Origin: Arion vulgaris
Lineage: Eukaryota > Mollusca > Gastropoda > Stylommatophora > Arionidae
Direction of reading: 5' to 3'
Length of the DNA: 64,000 nucleotides
NCBI GenBank assembly: GCA_020796225.1
Contig: CM036767.1
Span: forward strand, 23,371,138-23,435,137
This document shows positions 51,880 through 61,667 of this stretch, piece after piece; the stretch's first letter is position 1, and the number at the start of each line of letters is the position of its first letter. A program made the position numbers and the translations under genes. Under the pieces are notes generated by a model that saw nothing but the letters and a program-made list of their open reading frames with translations, was not told the DNA's origin and did no database searches.

Positions 51880-52560
51880 TTATCCTTCCTATTCCAGTGA
51901 CACGTTCAAGGTTTCTATGATGTCATGTTGCCACATTCGCCTTGGTCGTCCCCTGCCTCGTACTCCAGGAACCATGCATTCCATCACCGTTCTCTCCAAA
52001 CCACTGTGACGTTTAACGTAGCCAAAATATTTCATCTTCCGGGACGTGATGTTACATGTATTTATGAGCCAATGCTCCTTGATATGCAGGTCTTGTAGGA
52101 TGTCTTTGTTTCTTCTCTTCTCTGTCCAGGATGTTCTGAGAACATTTCTGTAACACTTTGTTCGAAAGCTTCAATTTTGTCTTTCAATATTTGTGGTATG
52201 GTCCACGATTCACATCCGTATGTTGCCACAGAGAATATGCATGTTGCCACAGAGAATATGCATGTTGCCACAGAGAATATGCATGTTGCCACAGAGAATG
52301 TGCATGTTCTCAGAAATCTTACTTTTGTTTCTTTGCTTGTGTCGTGCTATAGTTTCTTCAACTTCATGCTGACCACCATCTGGAAAGCCATGACTAGTCT
52401 TCTTCTAACTTTTTTCGTACAATCTCCATTGTTGGTAATTATAGAGCCAAGAGATTTACACTATGTGACATTCTTAAAATATTCATTATTGATGGTAATT
52501 TTGGATAGAGACTTTGCTATGTCTGTGGACATAATTTAAGTTTTCTTTGTTTTCAGAAAA
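51880..52560 (-). mobile_element. RT3 LINE, thumb to C-terminus
   Basis: Minus strand LALIITNNGDCTKKVRRRLV, MAFQMVVSMKLKKL, KVRFLRTC, CIFSVATYGCESWTIPQILK, DKIEAFEQSVTEMFSEHPGQ, RREETKT, later VKRHSGLERTVMECMVPGV, RGRGRPRRMWQHDIIETLNV. Matches 13180-13640. Frameshifts throughout. Carries an in-frame 21-bp array. Confidence 0.8.
52218..52305 (-). repeat. 21-bp repeat in RT3 CIFSVAT codons
   Basis: Four copies of agagaatatgcatgttgcca plus c (the last with gtgcatg). Minus strand encodes VATCIFS per unit, in frame with VATYGCESW. The unexpanded copy at 13300 reads RACIFQ/VATYGCESL. Confidence 0.93.
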
Positions 52561-52587
52561 TGTTCTAATCATCGATGTGGTATGTTT

Positions 52588-52658
52588 GTTGTGTGTGATC
52601 AATTACAAACTCATTTTCTTTGTTGTGTGTGTGATCAATTACAAACTCATTTTCATCC
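52588..52658 (+). repeat. 34-35-bp direct duplication
   Basis: gtgtgtgatcaattacaaac, tcattttctttgttgt occurs twice. Nascent repeat within an RH LINE fragment. Confidence 0.8.
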
Positions 52659-52679
52659 AAAAGGCGGTCGTCGAGAAAC

Positions 52680-53140
52680 TGAACGACATTTCAACTATAC
52701 ATCTTCAATTTCCTGCGATTGATACTGTTGATGCAAGCATGTCCCTTCTCTCATTACCCCGAGCAACCCAATGTCCAGGACAGTAGATCCAAGTAAGCCT
52801 CTGTAGGGTTGGAAACTTCAATAGTCAATATCCGCTCATACCGCAACGTGCAATTTTGAACTTTCCAAAGCATCGACAGATAGTCGGACACAAGAAATGT
52901 CCAACTATACAGAGTCTCAGAGAAGAACTAAAGAGTAGCAGTATCCATGACAACCTTTATTCTTATAGTGGAAGTAGTCCGCTATCTTTGCAATAACCGT
53001 ACCATGTGCTTCAGATTGGACACACGAGCCTGACCTCTCTCCATGATACACAGTCACATCGGTATATACAACATCATCATCAGCACCTGTGTTATCTGCT
53101 ATCAGCTGCTTAATTATAACTTCATCCTTTATCAATCGAG
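52680..53140 (-). mobile_element. RH LINE: RNase H domain, decayed
   Basis: Minus strand DDDVVYTDVTVYHGERSGSC (first catalytic Asp in YTD), EAHGTVIAKIADYFHY, then after long decay WIYCPGHWVARGNERRDMLA, STVSIAGN. Same start and end motifs as the RH RNase H at 8600-12812 and 14525-15110. No array here. Confidence 0.75.
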
Positions 53141-53164
53141 ATTACATTCGTTGTAACAATACTA

Positions 53165-53842
53165 CTATTAATGTCTATCTAGATAAATGTCTATAAAAGT
53201 AATTACATAACCGTTGATAAGTCTAACTACATAACTAGTGATACGACTAACTAACTACATAACTGTTGATAAGTCTAACAACATAACTAGTGATACGACT
53301 AACTAACTACATAACTGTTGATAAGATCTAACTTACATAACTAGTGATACGACTAACTAACTACATAACTGTTGATAAGACTAACCAGAAAACTACATAA
53401 CTGTTGATAAGACTAATCACATAACTAGTGATACTACTAACTAATTACATAACTGTCGATAAGACTAACTAATTACATAACTGTTGATAAGTCTAACTAC
53501 ATAACTAGTGATACGACTAACTAACTACATAACTGTTGATAAGTCTAACTACATAACTAGTGATACGACTAACTAACTAGTGATACGACTAACTAACTAC
53601 ATAACTGTTGATAAGACTAATTACATAACTAGTGATACGACTAAATAACTACATAACTGTTGATAAGACTAACTAACTACATAACTGTTGATAAGACTAA
53701 CTAATTACATAACTAGTGATACAACTAACTAACTACATAACTGTTGATAAGACTAACAAACTACATAACTATTGATAAGACTAACAAACTACATAACTAT
53801 TGATAAGACTAACTAATTACATAACTGTTGATCAAAAGAAAT
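53165..53842 (+). repeat. About 50-bp compound minisatellite
   Basis: Two 23-27-bp halves alternate: actacataactagtgatacg, actaact and actacataactgttgataag, actaact. The right end is only the gttgataagactaac half. Some halves are doubled. Parent unknown. Confidence 0.93.
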
Positions 53843-53879
53843 AAACTAAACAGCATATAATGTCTATTATCTATTGTCT

Positions 53880-54090
53880 TTCCCCATGGTGGATGATGGC
53901 TGTCCACTCTTACCGCTACGCATAGTGGTTGGAGCTTTAATTTGCGTTACAGGGCCAGTTGAGTTGCCCTTGTGTTAAATCCGTGTTTATTTAGTGGTCT
54001 GGATATTGTCTATCCATCTTTTTCTTGGTCTCTAGTACCTGATGGTCATCTTCCCTTGGCTCTAGTACCTGATTTCTTTTTTTAATATAT
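53880..54090 (-). mobile_element. RT8 LINE C-terminus
   Basis: Minus strand TRAKGR-type codons (agagccaagggaagatgacc; agagaccaagaaaaagatgg), DNIQTTK, INTDLTQGQLN, then tgtaacgcaaattaaagctc and ctatgcgtagcggtaagagt. Inverted relative of 49100-49268. A 25-bp piece (tctagtacctgatggtcatc / tctagtacctgatttc) is duplicated. Confidence 0.65.
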
Positions 54091-54248
54091 GCTGTTATTG
54101 GTTGTTGATCATCATCAAATGCAAATTTCGTATCTAAATACAATGTTTGTTTCTATTAATGTACGTATCATAAATACAATGTTTGTTTCTATTCTAGACT
54201 ATAAATTTGAAGAAAAAAAGAGTTGCCTGACATCTGGATCATATAAAG

Positions 54249-54385
54249 AGCATATATCACTGTTGACAGCTGTGAAAGTAGCAAATATATCACTGTTGAC
54301 AGCTGTGAAAGTAGCAAATATATCACTGTTGACAGCTGTGAAAGTAGCAAATATATCACTGTTGACAGCTGTGAAAGTAGCAAGT
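54249..54385 (+). repeat. 33-bp minisatellite, 4 copies
   Basis: Unit atatcactgttgacagctgt, gaaagtagcaaat; encodes KVANISLLTAV per unit in an open 120-codon frame with no known motif. It lies 55 bp before the S-A SINE. Confidence 0.93.
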
Positions 54386-54444
54386 GAACTTATTTCGTTG
54401 TCGCGTTATCCGGGGTCAATTAAACATCGGTGTGGAGTGTTTTT

Positions 54445-54640
54445 TATCTGACTGTAGCGGCTCTCATGTTGACCCAGCCACAATTGGGTACCAAGGAAGC
54501 ACTGGGATGTAAACGCGGCCAATGATATGTTGACCCTCCGTTGTGTGCCAAATGGTACAAGAACAATATGGGCCTAACACCGTATACTTGGCATAAGACT
54601 AACGGGTTTTCTCCCTTATTCATCAAACTTCTCTAGCAAA
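54445..54640 (+). mobile_element. S-A SINE
   Basis: ctgtagcggctctcatgttg, acccagccacaattgggtac, caaggaagcactgggatgta, aacgcggccaatgatatgtt, ctccgttgtgtgccaaatgg, gggcctaacaccgtatactt. tRNA head missing. Confidence 0.85.
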
Positions 54641-54899
54641 CTTCTAGAGTTGAACTGTAGAGCAGTTACACAACGTGTACATGCGCTGTTTGTAACTCTC
54701 TCTCCCCTTAGTTGCTATAGTAAATCATTCTCAATGGTTCCGCATCCGCAAGCAACTTGAAAATATTTAAATGCTAGTTATTTGACGTTGTATGATGGTA
54801 TAAATCTGAAATATATGAACTGTAATCGCTTAAAATTCACAAAAATTAGAGACAATTATTCAGAAAAAAATGGAAATTAAATTCTTACAAAGTTTCACT

Positions 54900-55612
54900 A
54901 TCATCGCTGAGAATTGTCAGTGCTACAGAGTTGGTGTACTGCCGATGTAATGTTCCTGTACGAAAAGGTATCAGAGCACACTTGATTATTCACCTAAATG
55001 CATTGATGATGTAATGTTCCTGTACGAAAAGGTATCAGAGCACACTTGATTATTCACCTAAATGCATTGATGATGTAATGTTCCTGTACAAAAAGGTATC
55101 AGAGCACACTTGATTATTCACCTAAATGCATTGATGATGTAATGTTCCTGTACGAAAAGGTATCAGAGCACACTTGATTATTCACCTAAATGCATTGATG
55201 ATGTAATGTTCCTGTACAAAAAGGTATCAGAGCACACTTGATTATTCACCTAAATGCATTGATGATGTAATGTTCCTGTACAAAAAGGTATCAGAGCACA
55301 CTTGATTAGTCACCTAAATGCATTGATGATGTAATGTTCCTGTACAAAAAGGTATCAGAGCACACTTGATTATTCACCTAAATGCATTGATGATGTAATG
55401 TTCCTGTACAAAAAGGTATCAGAGCACACTTGATTATTCACCTAAATGCATTGATGATGTAATGTTCCTGTACAAAAAGGTATCAGAGCACACTTGATTA
55501 TTCACCTAAATGCATTGATGATGTAATGTTCCTGTACAAAAAGGTATCAGAGCACACTTGATTAGTCACCTAAATGCATTGATGATGGTCCTATCATTAG
55601 TTAAGCATGTGA
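54900..55612 (+). mobile_element. S-E SINE with 3' end amplified as a 64-bp array
   Basis: Starts gctgagaattgtcagtgcta, cagagttggtgtactgccga (S-E: ggagttcgtgcactgcagct), then the terminal block tgtaatgttcctgtacgaaa, aggtatcagagcacacttga, ttattcacctaaatgcattg, atga is repeated 10 times (tatcagag every 64 bp from 54969 to 55545), ending gatgatggtcctatcattag, the normal SINE end. Most units match, with gtacg/gtaca and tattc/tagtc subtypes. Confidence 0.9.
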
Positions 55613-55667
55613 ATTAAAGGAGACTGATACAACTAAGTTTGAACATCATGAAAGAAGACAATTCATA

Positions 55668-55992
55668 ACTCATGAGTGACTCCTAGAGCAACATCAGTGA
55701 CTCCTAGAGCAAAATGAGTGACTCATATAGCTAAATGAGTGACTCATAGAGCAAAATGAGTGACTCCTAGAGAAAATGAGGGACTCCTAGAGCAAGATGA
55801 GTGACTACTAGAGCAAGATGAGTGACTCCTAGAGCAAAATGAGTAACCACTAGAACAGAATGAGTGACTCCTAGAGCAAAATGAGTGACTCATAGAGCAA
55901 AATTAGTGACTCCTAGAGCAAAATGAGGAACTCGAGCAAAATGAGTAACCACTAGAACAGAATGAGAGACTTTAGAGAAAATGAGTGATATT
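55668..55992 (+). repeat. 21-bp minisatellite, about 15 copies
   Basis: Unit gtgactcctagagcaaaatg plus a, with catagag, aaccactagaacag and shorter variants, so it is older or noisier than most arrays here. Parent unknown. Confidence 0.9.
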
Positions 55993-56268
55993 TTCAAGAT
56001 CAATTGTTATATAACATGAAAAAAAAATAAGTCTGGAAATGTGTGACTAACTTTGAACTCAACGAGTATTGAAATATTACTGAACATACACAACAATGAG
56101 TTACGTTGAATAAGGTATTACTTAGAACCAGCACAGATGTCAATAATTAGAAGTGTTATACACTGTTAGGATACTATCACAAAGGACAAGAGTAGCAGGG
56201 AAAGGCTTGGAGATACCTGGAGACCAGAGCTAGAGACTGATATTCTTCTTCATCGAACGTTCTATATC
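55993..56268. other. No recognisable feature
   Basis: AT-rich single-copy sequence. Confidence 0.35.
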
Positions 56269-56269
56269 C

Positions 56270-56500
56270 ACCACTTGTCAACCACTCTGTGTGAATTGTA
56301 TGTGATCTGAGCCTAAGAGCGATTGTACGTTTTGTCAGTTATGCGCCTACAAGTAGGCAAGCACATCTGATTTCTGCAATGCTTTTTATTTACTAGGGTA
56401 GCATCCTTAGGACTTACATCAGTCACCTCTTACGCATGCATTGTTGGTCACAGTGGTACTATTCTTTGCTTCCCTTGCGGGCCCCGGCCCCACACTGACA
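56270..56500 (-). mobile_element. G-element, short copy
   Basis: Minus strand ggggcccgcaagggaagcaa, agaatagtaccactgtgacc, catgcgtaagaggtgactga, gtcctaaggatgctacccta, gtaaataaaaagcattgcag, aaatcagatgtgcttgccta. First half matches 57705-57790 (agaatagaaccactgttacc; catgtcgtaagaggcgacta). The GAA tail is lost. Confidence 0.65.
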
Positions 56501-56568
56501 GAGACTGATATTAAAAGGATAAGCAAAGACGTGCAAAGAATTGGTGAAGGGGAAGGCTAAACGAAGGG

Positions 56569-56716
56569 TTTGTTGTTGAAGAACTGTGTTTCTTTGCAAG
56601 TTGAATCGTCAAGAAGTTTGTTGTTGAAGAACTGTGTTTCTTTGCAAGTTGAATCGTCAAGAAGTTTGTTGTTGAAGAACTGTGTTTCTTTGCAAGTTGA
56701 ATCGTCAAGAAGAAGA
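56569..56716 (+). repeat. 48-bp minisatellite, 3 copies
   Basis: tttgttgttgaagaactgtg recurs at 56569, 56617 and 56665. The 16-codon unit reads LLLKNCVSLQVESSRS. It ends in an aagaagaagaagaag run. Identical copies suggest a recent event. Confidence 0.95.
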
Positions 56717-56809
56717 AGAAGAAGAATAGAAATTTCATTATGTTTAATATATAATGTTGCTATATGTTGTTTTTGTTTTTGTTTAGGGAGGGAGGGGCTG
56801 TTGTAGTGA

Positions 56810-57045
56810 AAACGGGTTTCTGTGACAAAGTGGTTAGGTCATTTACCTTGCGTTCTGAAAATCGTTTGTTTGAATCCAGACCATGTTGTTCGATTCATGA
56901 TATTTTTTTACGGAGTCGGCATAATTTTTATGGAGCTACGGTGTTCGTGCTCTATGCAATTGTCTCTACCTTTGGCGTGTCATCTCTGAGGAGAAAAACC
57001 GAGTCGTATATTAAAACCGTGTGCGCTCAATTTCTCTCACACTCT
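56810..57045 (+). mobile_element. S-B SINE
   Basis: Head tctgtgacaaagtggttagg, tcatttaccttgcgttctga; box-B-like gtttgtttgaatccaga; body tggagctacggtgttcgtgc, gtctctacctttggcgtgtc, gaggagaaaaaccgagtcgt, 3' end aaaaccgtgtgcgctcaatt. Moderately diverged. Confidence 0.8.
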
Positions 57046-57074
57046 CACTCTTACTCTCTTGCTCTCTAGGCTGT

Positions 57075-57295
57075 GACACCTCTGTAGCTTAGGGTATCAA
57101 CAAACGTACAGCATTCTTCTCTATTCATGGCTTTCATCTGTATTGTGTTCCAGCTATAATTCATTTCTTTCAGTTCTCGATATACTGTTCTCTTCCAGAT
57201 TGTTTCGAGTCTTCCATGTTTTCGTTTACCCTCTGATGTTCATCACAGTGCAGCTTTCGTCACAGAGTTAATCTCCATGCGTATAATATGTCCCG
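57075..57295 (-). mobile_element. RT1 LINE C-terminus without arrays
   Basis: Minus strand GHIIRMEINSVTKAAL, TSEGKRKHGRLETIWKRTVY, RELKEMNYSWNTIQMKAMNR, EECCTFVDTLSY. Same order as 2600-2990. It has a single linker (SVTKAAL..TSEGKRK) where the first copy has five 34-bp units. Confidence 0.85.
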
Positions 57296-57678
57296 ATTCA
57301 TCTCCATGCGTAGTGCACTCAATCCGTCGTTTTAAATCTTTAGTAAATTTTTTGAAGTTCTACTCTTTTGTTGCTGAAAACTACCAGATAATGGAAACGG
57401 AAACCATTGGTCAATTCTTTTACTGCAGGATTCCAATACGAATTGTAATCTTTTTCTGACATCATTCTGCATAGCGATAAACGCTCATAGGGTAGTCAGA
57501 AAAAAGTGATTCAAAGACACACTCAAGAATTCGATGAAATCCTTTTGGCATAGATGTCGACAACTGAGAGAATGTTGCTCAAGACAGATCAGCCTGTCCC
57601 ACACCTCTTCGATACGGTTCTTCGGCCTGCGAGGCAGGTACAACAGCACGGATGGAACAAAAACGTCAAAATAGATAG
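57296..57678. other. No recognisable feature
   Basis: A 60-codon frame at 57277-57459 has no known motif. Confidence 0.35.
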
Positions 57679-57679
57679 A

Positions 57680-57957
57680 CAGTCGCCCGAGTGGTTACCG
57701 GTGTCCAAATTTGGGGTGTAAAGAATAGAACCACTGTTACCTGCCACTCATGTCGTAAGAGGCGACTAAGGAGGCTTGGATGAAATCGGATGCACATGTC
57801 CTAAACGTGTAGAAGTCTACGCATTTAGGGGCCTACCAAACCAATGTGCAACGTATACACGTTCTTGGCAAATATCAAACATATCACAAAGAGTGAATAA
57901 AATTGGTCGTAAAGAACGAACGCAAAGAAGAAGAAGGAGAAGAAGATAGGCAGTAAA
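57680..57957 (+). mobile_element. G-element, short copy with GAA tail
   Basis: Starts gtcgcccgagtggttaccgg (tRNA-Ser-like box A GAGTGGTTA), then aaagaatagaaccactgtta, cctgccactcatgtcgtaag, aggcgactaaggaggcttgg, and ends aaaattggtcgtaaagaacg, aacgcaaagaagaagaagga. The head suggests Pol III transcription, so the short copies may be SINEs. Confidence 0.65.
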
Positions 57958-58227
57958 ACTCCCCACAGGTGCAAGTATACCTTGCCCGTATCGGACTCAC
58001 TAGTCATCTACACACACACAGACAAACATAACGCAACTACATTTCCTTGGATGAAAATTGTATGGCCATCATGACCCATTATGGACGAGCATCATCCTTC
58101 TGCAGAAGCATAATGTGAACATTCTTTATCTGATTATCATCTTCTATTGAAACACAAGATAGAGCATGCATTATGGTGACGACAGCGACACGAGCGATAG
58201 AGTCGAAAAGAAGAGACCGGGACAATT

Positions 58228-58660
58228 AAAAGCCCTCTGTGGCTAGCTGCTCGTCTCTTGTGCCATTTTTACTAGGCTTGCTTCCTCGTGGAGCCGTCTG
58301 GATATTTTCCCAGAGATCCTGATCTCAGTGTAGGTGAGATCGAGTTCCTAGTCCAATGCAAGACGGACTGCAAAGCATAGTTCCCGTGTTCAATTTGAGC
58401 CCGTAAAAGAACCCTTGGCAGTTCAAAATCAAAAAGAGCAGGCTGGAAAGATACTGCCAGGGCAAAATTAATCAGAAAAGATTACAAATAAAATTTCTAT
58501 AAAAATATCTTCACCATCTTCAAAATTACATCGGGGACCCTCGCCGACCTACGGAGTTCGTGCACTGCAGCTGAGATCTTCCTGTGTAAGAAACAGATCG
58601 GAGCACACATGGTTACTCGCCGAAGTGCAATGATGATGGTCATATTAATCAATTAAAAGC
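58228..58660 (+). mobile_element. S-E SINE, near full length, unexpanded reference
   Basis: Head aaaagccctctgtggctagc, body cccagagatcctgatctcag, tgtaggtgagatcgagttcc, tagtcc, cccgtgttcaatttgagccc, gagcaggctggaaagatact, aaaaatatcttcaccatctt, caaaattacatcggggaccc, tcgccgacctacggagttcg, cagatcggagcacacatggt, tactcgccgaagtgcaatga, tgatggtcatattaatcaat. Provides the single-copy parents of the 20-bp and 64-bp arrays. Confidence 0.9.
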
Positions 58661-58887
58661 TCAGGTTATGAATGAGAAAGGTGATCTTCGTACATCTTAC
58701 AAAAGATGGCTAAAAAATATAGATGATGAGTTACTTATTAAGTGTGAGACATCGATAGTTGGAAGTGGTTAACAGATCAATACCACTACAACTATGACAG
58801 TGAACCTTGAACATACATACAGTCAAGTTAACCCACTTTCAATAGTCTCAGTAGATTGATCAGAATCAAGAAATATCATAACTTATT

Positions 58888-59245
58888 ACATCATCATCAT
58901 CAAATAACTTGCCATGGGCAGAACTTTGCCACCCCAACAGTACTCCGGAATTTATCTCTCTCATAGGCCAGAGGTCCCGCCTGTCATGTTCAAACCATCA
59001 GTTACATCCTGAATCCATCTTCTCCGTGGTCTTCTTCTTCTTCTCTGTGCCGATATGCCTCCTTCCATGATAGTTTTCTCCAGCCCTTCATGTCTTTTTA
59101 TATATCCATAATACCTCAATTTTCTCTTTCTTATTTGTAGTCAGTTTTCTTTGATTTTGAGTTCTTTCTTGATATATCTATTTGTTCTCCTATTTGCTGT
59201 CCATGATATACGAAGGACTTCTGTAACACTTATAAGTATTACATA
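58888..59245 (-). mobile_element. RT2 LINE C-terminus and 3' end
   Basis: Minus strand (reading from 59240): YRRVL-type start decayed, then codons for KLRY.GYIKRHEGLEKTIMEG, RRKTTEKMDSGC-type end frame, MFKPS; tail catcatcatcatcaaataac (plus strand 58890). Text matches 62885-63190 inverted along its whole length. Confidence 0.85.
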
Positions 59246-60055
59246 GCGAAGTTTTTATAATGGTTAAATGACATTTAATCCCAAGCTTCTATAGACTGTA
59301 CAAATAATATCGATAGGACACAATATGTGAGACGAATGCCTCGTAAACACATTCCAAGACAACTCTTGTTTAACAAACTCTTCCGATGATGACATAAAAC
59401 ATCAAGACCGACATAAGAAATGATTAAAAGCTTCCCTGAAAATGTCTCTATAAAAGGGATTTGAAATGACTGGTAGTTTCTATAACATCATTAGGCTGGA
59501 CGGTTCAACATGGTAGCACTATTTGGTTGGGGAAGGGGTGGGGATATCAAGGAGTGTGAGTGGTATGCATTGCTAGTTAATGAGAAATTAGGGAGGTGAG
59601 GACAACTATGGTTAACCGAAAAGACAAATTTATACCTCGACACTGTTTTCCATATTCAAAACATATATTCATCAGTGAAAACAAAATATATAAGTTATGT
59701 ATCAATTATATGAATCATTCAATCAAGTGAAATACCTTCCGGTATAGACGATACGATATCTTCACAACTCTCTATCTCTCTTATTTTCTTCATGTTGAAG
59801 TTTATCAGTTCTGATACCGATCTCTTGTCAAACCACCCAACATGTTCTCCCTCTGCTTTCCATGAACTCCTTCCTATATTTTACACGTTGTTATCAAATG
59901 TTCCAAACGTCATCGTTGCATTATATGTCCGAACAACACAGGATTCGTATTCTTGTGATCAGATTTCGTTCTGTGTAATTCTTTTACAAAATATAATCAT
60001 CTGTTGTTGTTTTCTCTGATGTCATCCAAGTTTCAGTATTCTTTTGTAAAACCAC
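59246..60055. other. Mostly unrecognised
   Basis: No array or clear motif. A 75-codon plus frame (59792-60019) lacks known motifs; it may be the reverse of a decayed LINE C-terminus continuing from 60060-60150. Confidence 0.35.
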
Positions 60056-60059
60056 ATCT

Positions 60060-60600
60060 ATGTCGCTTCCAGCGATGTTATTTACTGTATGTTTATTGTC
60101 CATGATTCGCAGCCATACAGAAGTACTAGTTCAATGTTGCACTAGAGAATACGGAAGTAAGCTCGATCACAACCGAAGCATATTTGGTTCAAACTCTGCG
60201 GCAGGCAGTTTGAAAGTAAATTGTGTCCATGGATTTTACAAAATAAACCCCACCGTTCCGAAAGCAATGGCAAACTACTGAACGTAAAAGTGGTGCCTAG
60301 AAAGTCGACGACTCGTCTACTGTGGTTGATGGCTAAGTCATGTAAAGGATATGTCACGATTTTCATTTTGGTTAAACTCCTTATCTCTGATGTCCATTGT
60401 CCATCTGATGTTATTTATGTAACTTGACATATATTTGAGTTGATAAACTTGTTTCAGCGTTGCCTTGTTTATTTTGATATTGAATTTGATATTACATAAT
60501 ACATCCGCATACTTTTCAAAGCTTTCCATAGCTTTCAATTGTCTACTGAATTCATGTTCTGTCACGAGATACATCATTGACTATCTCACGGCGCACTAGT
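60060..60600 (-). mobile_element. RT9 LINE fragment, split by an S-C SINE
   Basis: Minus strand from 60590: EFSRQLKAMESFEK, CNIKFNIKINKATLKQVYQL, KYMSSYINN (FKYLGSYINN position), RWTMDIRDKEF, a standard RT thumb stretch. The SINE at 60150-60385 follows, and beyond it LVLLYGCESWTIN-type codons (plus-strand attgtccatgattcgcagcc, atacagaagtactag, 60088-60128). The two halves are in LINE order, so the SINE landed in the LINE. Confidence 0.65.
60150..60385 (+). mobile_element. S-C SINE inserted in RT9
   Basis: Head gtaagctcgatcacaaccga, box-B-like ttggttcaaactctgcgg, centre tccgaaagcaatggcaaact, actgaacgtaaaagtggtgc, ctagaaagtcgacgactcgt, ctactgtggttgatggctaa, 3' end gtaaaggatatgtcacgatt, ttcat. 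Most complete S-C copy. Confidence 0.85.
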
Positions 60601-60604
60601 TCAA

Positions 60605-60992
60605 TTTCAGTTTGGAATATCTTCATTGCACTTCAGGCATGTCCATGGTACTCCGTCTCTTTCGCAATATCTCCAACAGCTTCAACGACTGACCGTCCAG
60701 TTCATTATTCCAACAGCTTCCAACGACTGACCGTACCAGTTCAATATCTCCAACAGCTTCCAACGACTGACCGTACCAGTTCAATATCTCCAACAGCTTC
60801 CAACGACTGACCGTACCAGTTCAATATCTCCAACAGCTTCCAACGACTGACCGTACCAGTTCAATATCTCCAACAGCTTCCAACGACTGACCGTACCAGT
60901 TCAATATCTCCAACAGCTTCCAGCGACTGACCGTACCAGTTCAATGTTGATTGATGAGTCTACTCATGTACCTGATGTTAGCAGTTGAAATG
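60605..60992 (-). mobile_element. RH LINE C-terminus with internal 40-bp array
   Basis: Minus strand ANIRYMSRLINQH, then the array, then TVSRWKLLEIL, RERRSTMDMPEVQ-type codons and 3' end tgcctgaagtgcaatgaaga. The unexpanded RH copy at 14.6 kb reads YAKRLINQHPTGVLGR, TLLDLLRRRSEHLWICPE across the same site. Confidence 0.75.
60668..60945 (-). repeat. 40-bp minisatellite in RH C-terminal codons, 7 copies
   Basis: Unit caacagcttccaacgactga, ccgtaccagttcaatatctc; the leftmost copy has deletions. Minus strand carries TGTVSRWKLLEIL codons of the RH LINE. It is a second array with the same length as the unrelated 9.2-12.5 kb array. Confidence 0.93.
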
Positions 60993-60997
60993 GATTA

Positions 60998-61667
60998 GTT
61001 TAGATCAGCGTTTCCCAGATGGGCGATACCGCCCTGTGGACAATTAACCTTCCAGGGGCTGGTAGGGTTCAGAATCATTTTGGTGAGTATTTTCGTGATT
61101 TCGCGATTGAATAATCATTACAAATTTGAATTCTACATTTTAATTCATCTTATGCCCACCTTACACGATCCAATTTTCATCAATTTTCTATTTTAATATT
61201 AAATCATTTGAAAATTGACCATGTATGAAGAAATATATATCAATTTTCTATGTCAAGTGAAAAAAGAATATTGGGACGGGGGTCGTTGGCAAACTGTTAT
61301 AATGGGAAGGGGACGTTACAGTTTATGTCTTGCAAAGTGGCGGTGGGGAGGGGCGTTACAAAGTTTATGTCTTGCAAAGTGGGCGTGGGGAGGGCAGCGT
61401 TACAAAGTTTATGTCTTGCAAAGTTTATGTCTTGCAAAGTTTATGTCTTGCAAGTTTATGTCTTGAAAGTTTATGTCTTGCAAAGTGGGCGGTGGGAGAG
61501 GGGCGTTACAAAGTTTATGTCTTGCAAAGTTTATGTCTTGCAAAGTTTATGTCTTGCAAAGTTTATGTCTTGCAAAGTTTATGTCTTGCAAAGTTTATGT
61601 CTTGCAAAGTTTATGTCTTGCAAAGTGGGCGGTGGACCAAGAAAGCTTGGGAATCTATGGTTTAGAT
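60998..61667. mobile_element. Non-autonomous hAT-type element with 8-bp target duplication
   Basis: Perfect 8-bp direct repeats gtttagat at 60998-61005 and 61660-61667 flank a 654-bp element (61006-61659). Ends are imperfect inverted repeats: cagcgtttcccagatgggcg at the left and, reverse complemented, catagattcccaagctttct at the right, both leading into an accgccc stretch. Eight-bp target duplications with CA.NG.TTCCCA-type ends are the hAT signature. There is no transposase frame, so it depends on one supplied in trans. Its right half is a minisatellite. Confidence 0.85.
61318..61628 (+). repeat. 16-bp minisatellite inside the hAT element
   Basis: Runs of aaagtttatgtcttgc (16 bp) punctuated by longer units gtggcggtggggaggggcgt, tac. 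Three short frames (SLCLAKFMSCKVYVLQ) stay open because three units make 16 codons; they are artefacts. Confidence 0.93.
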
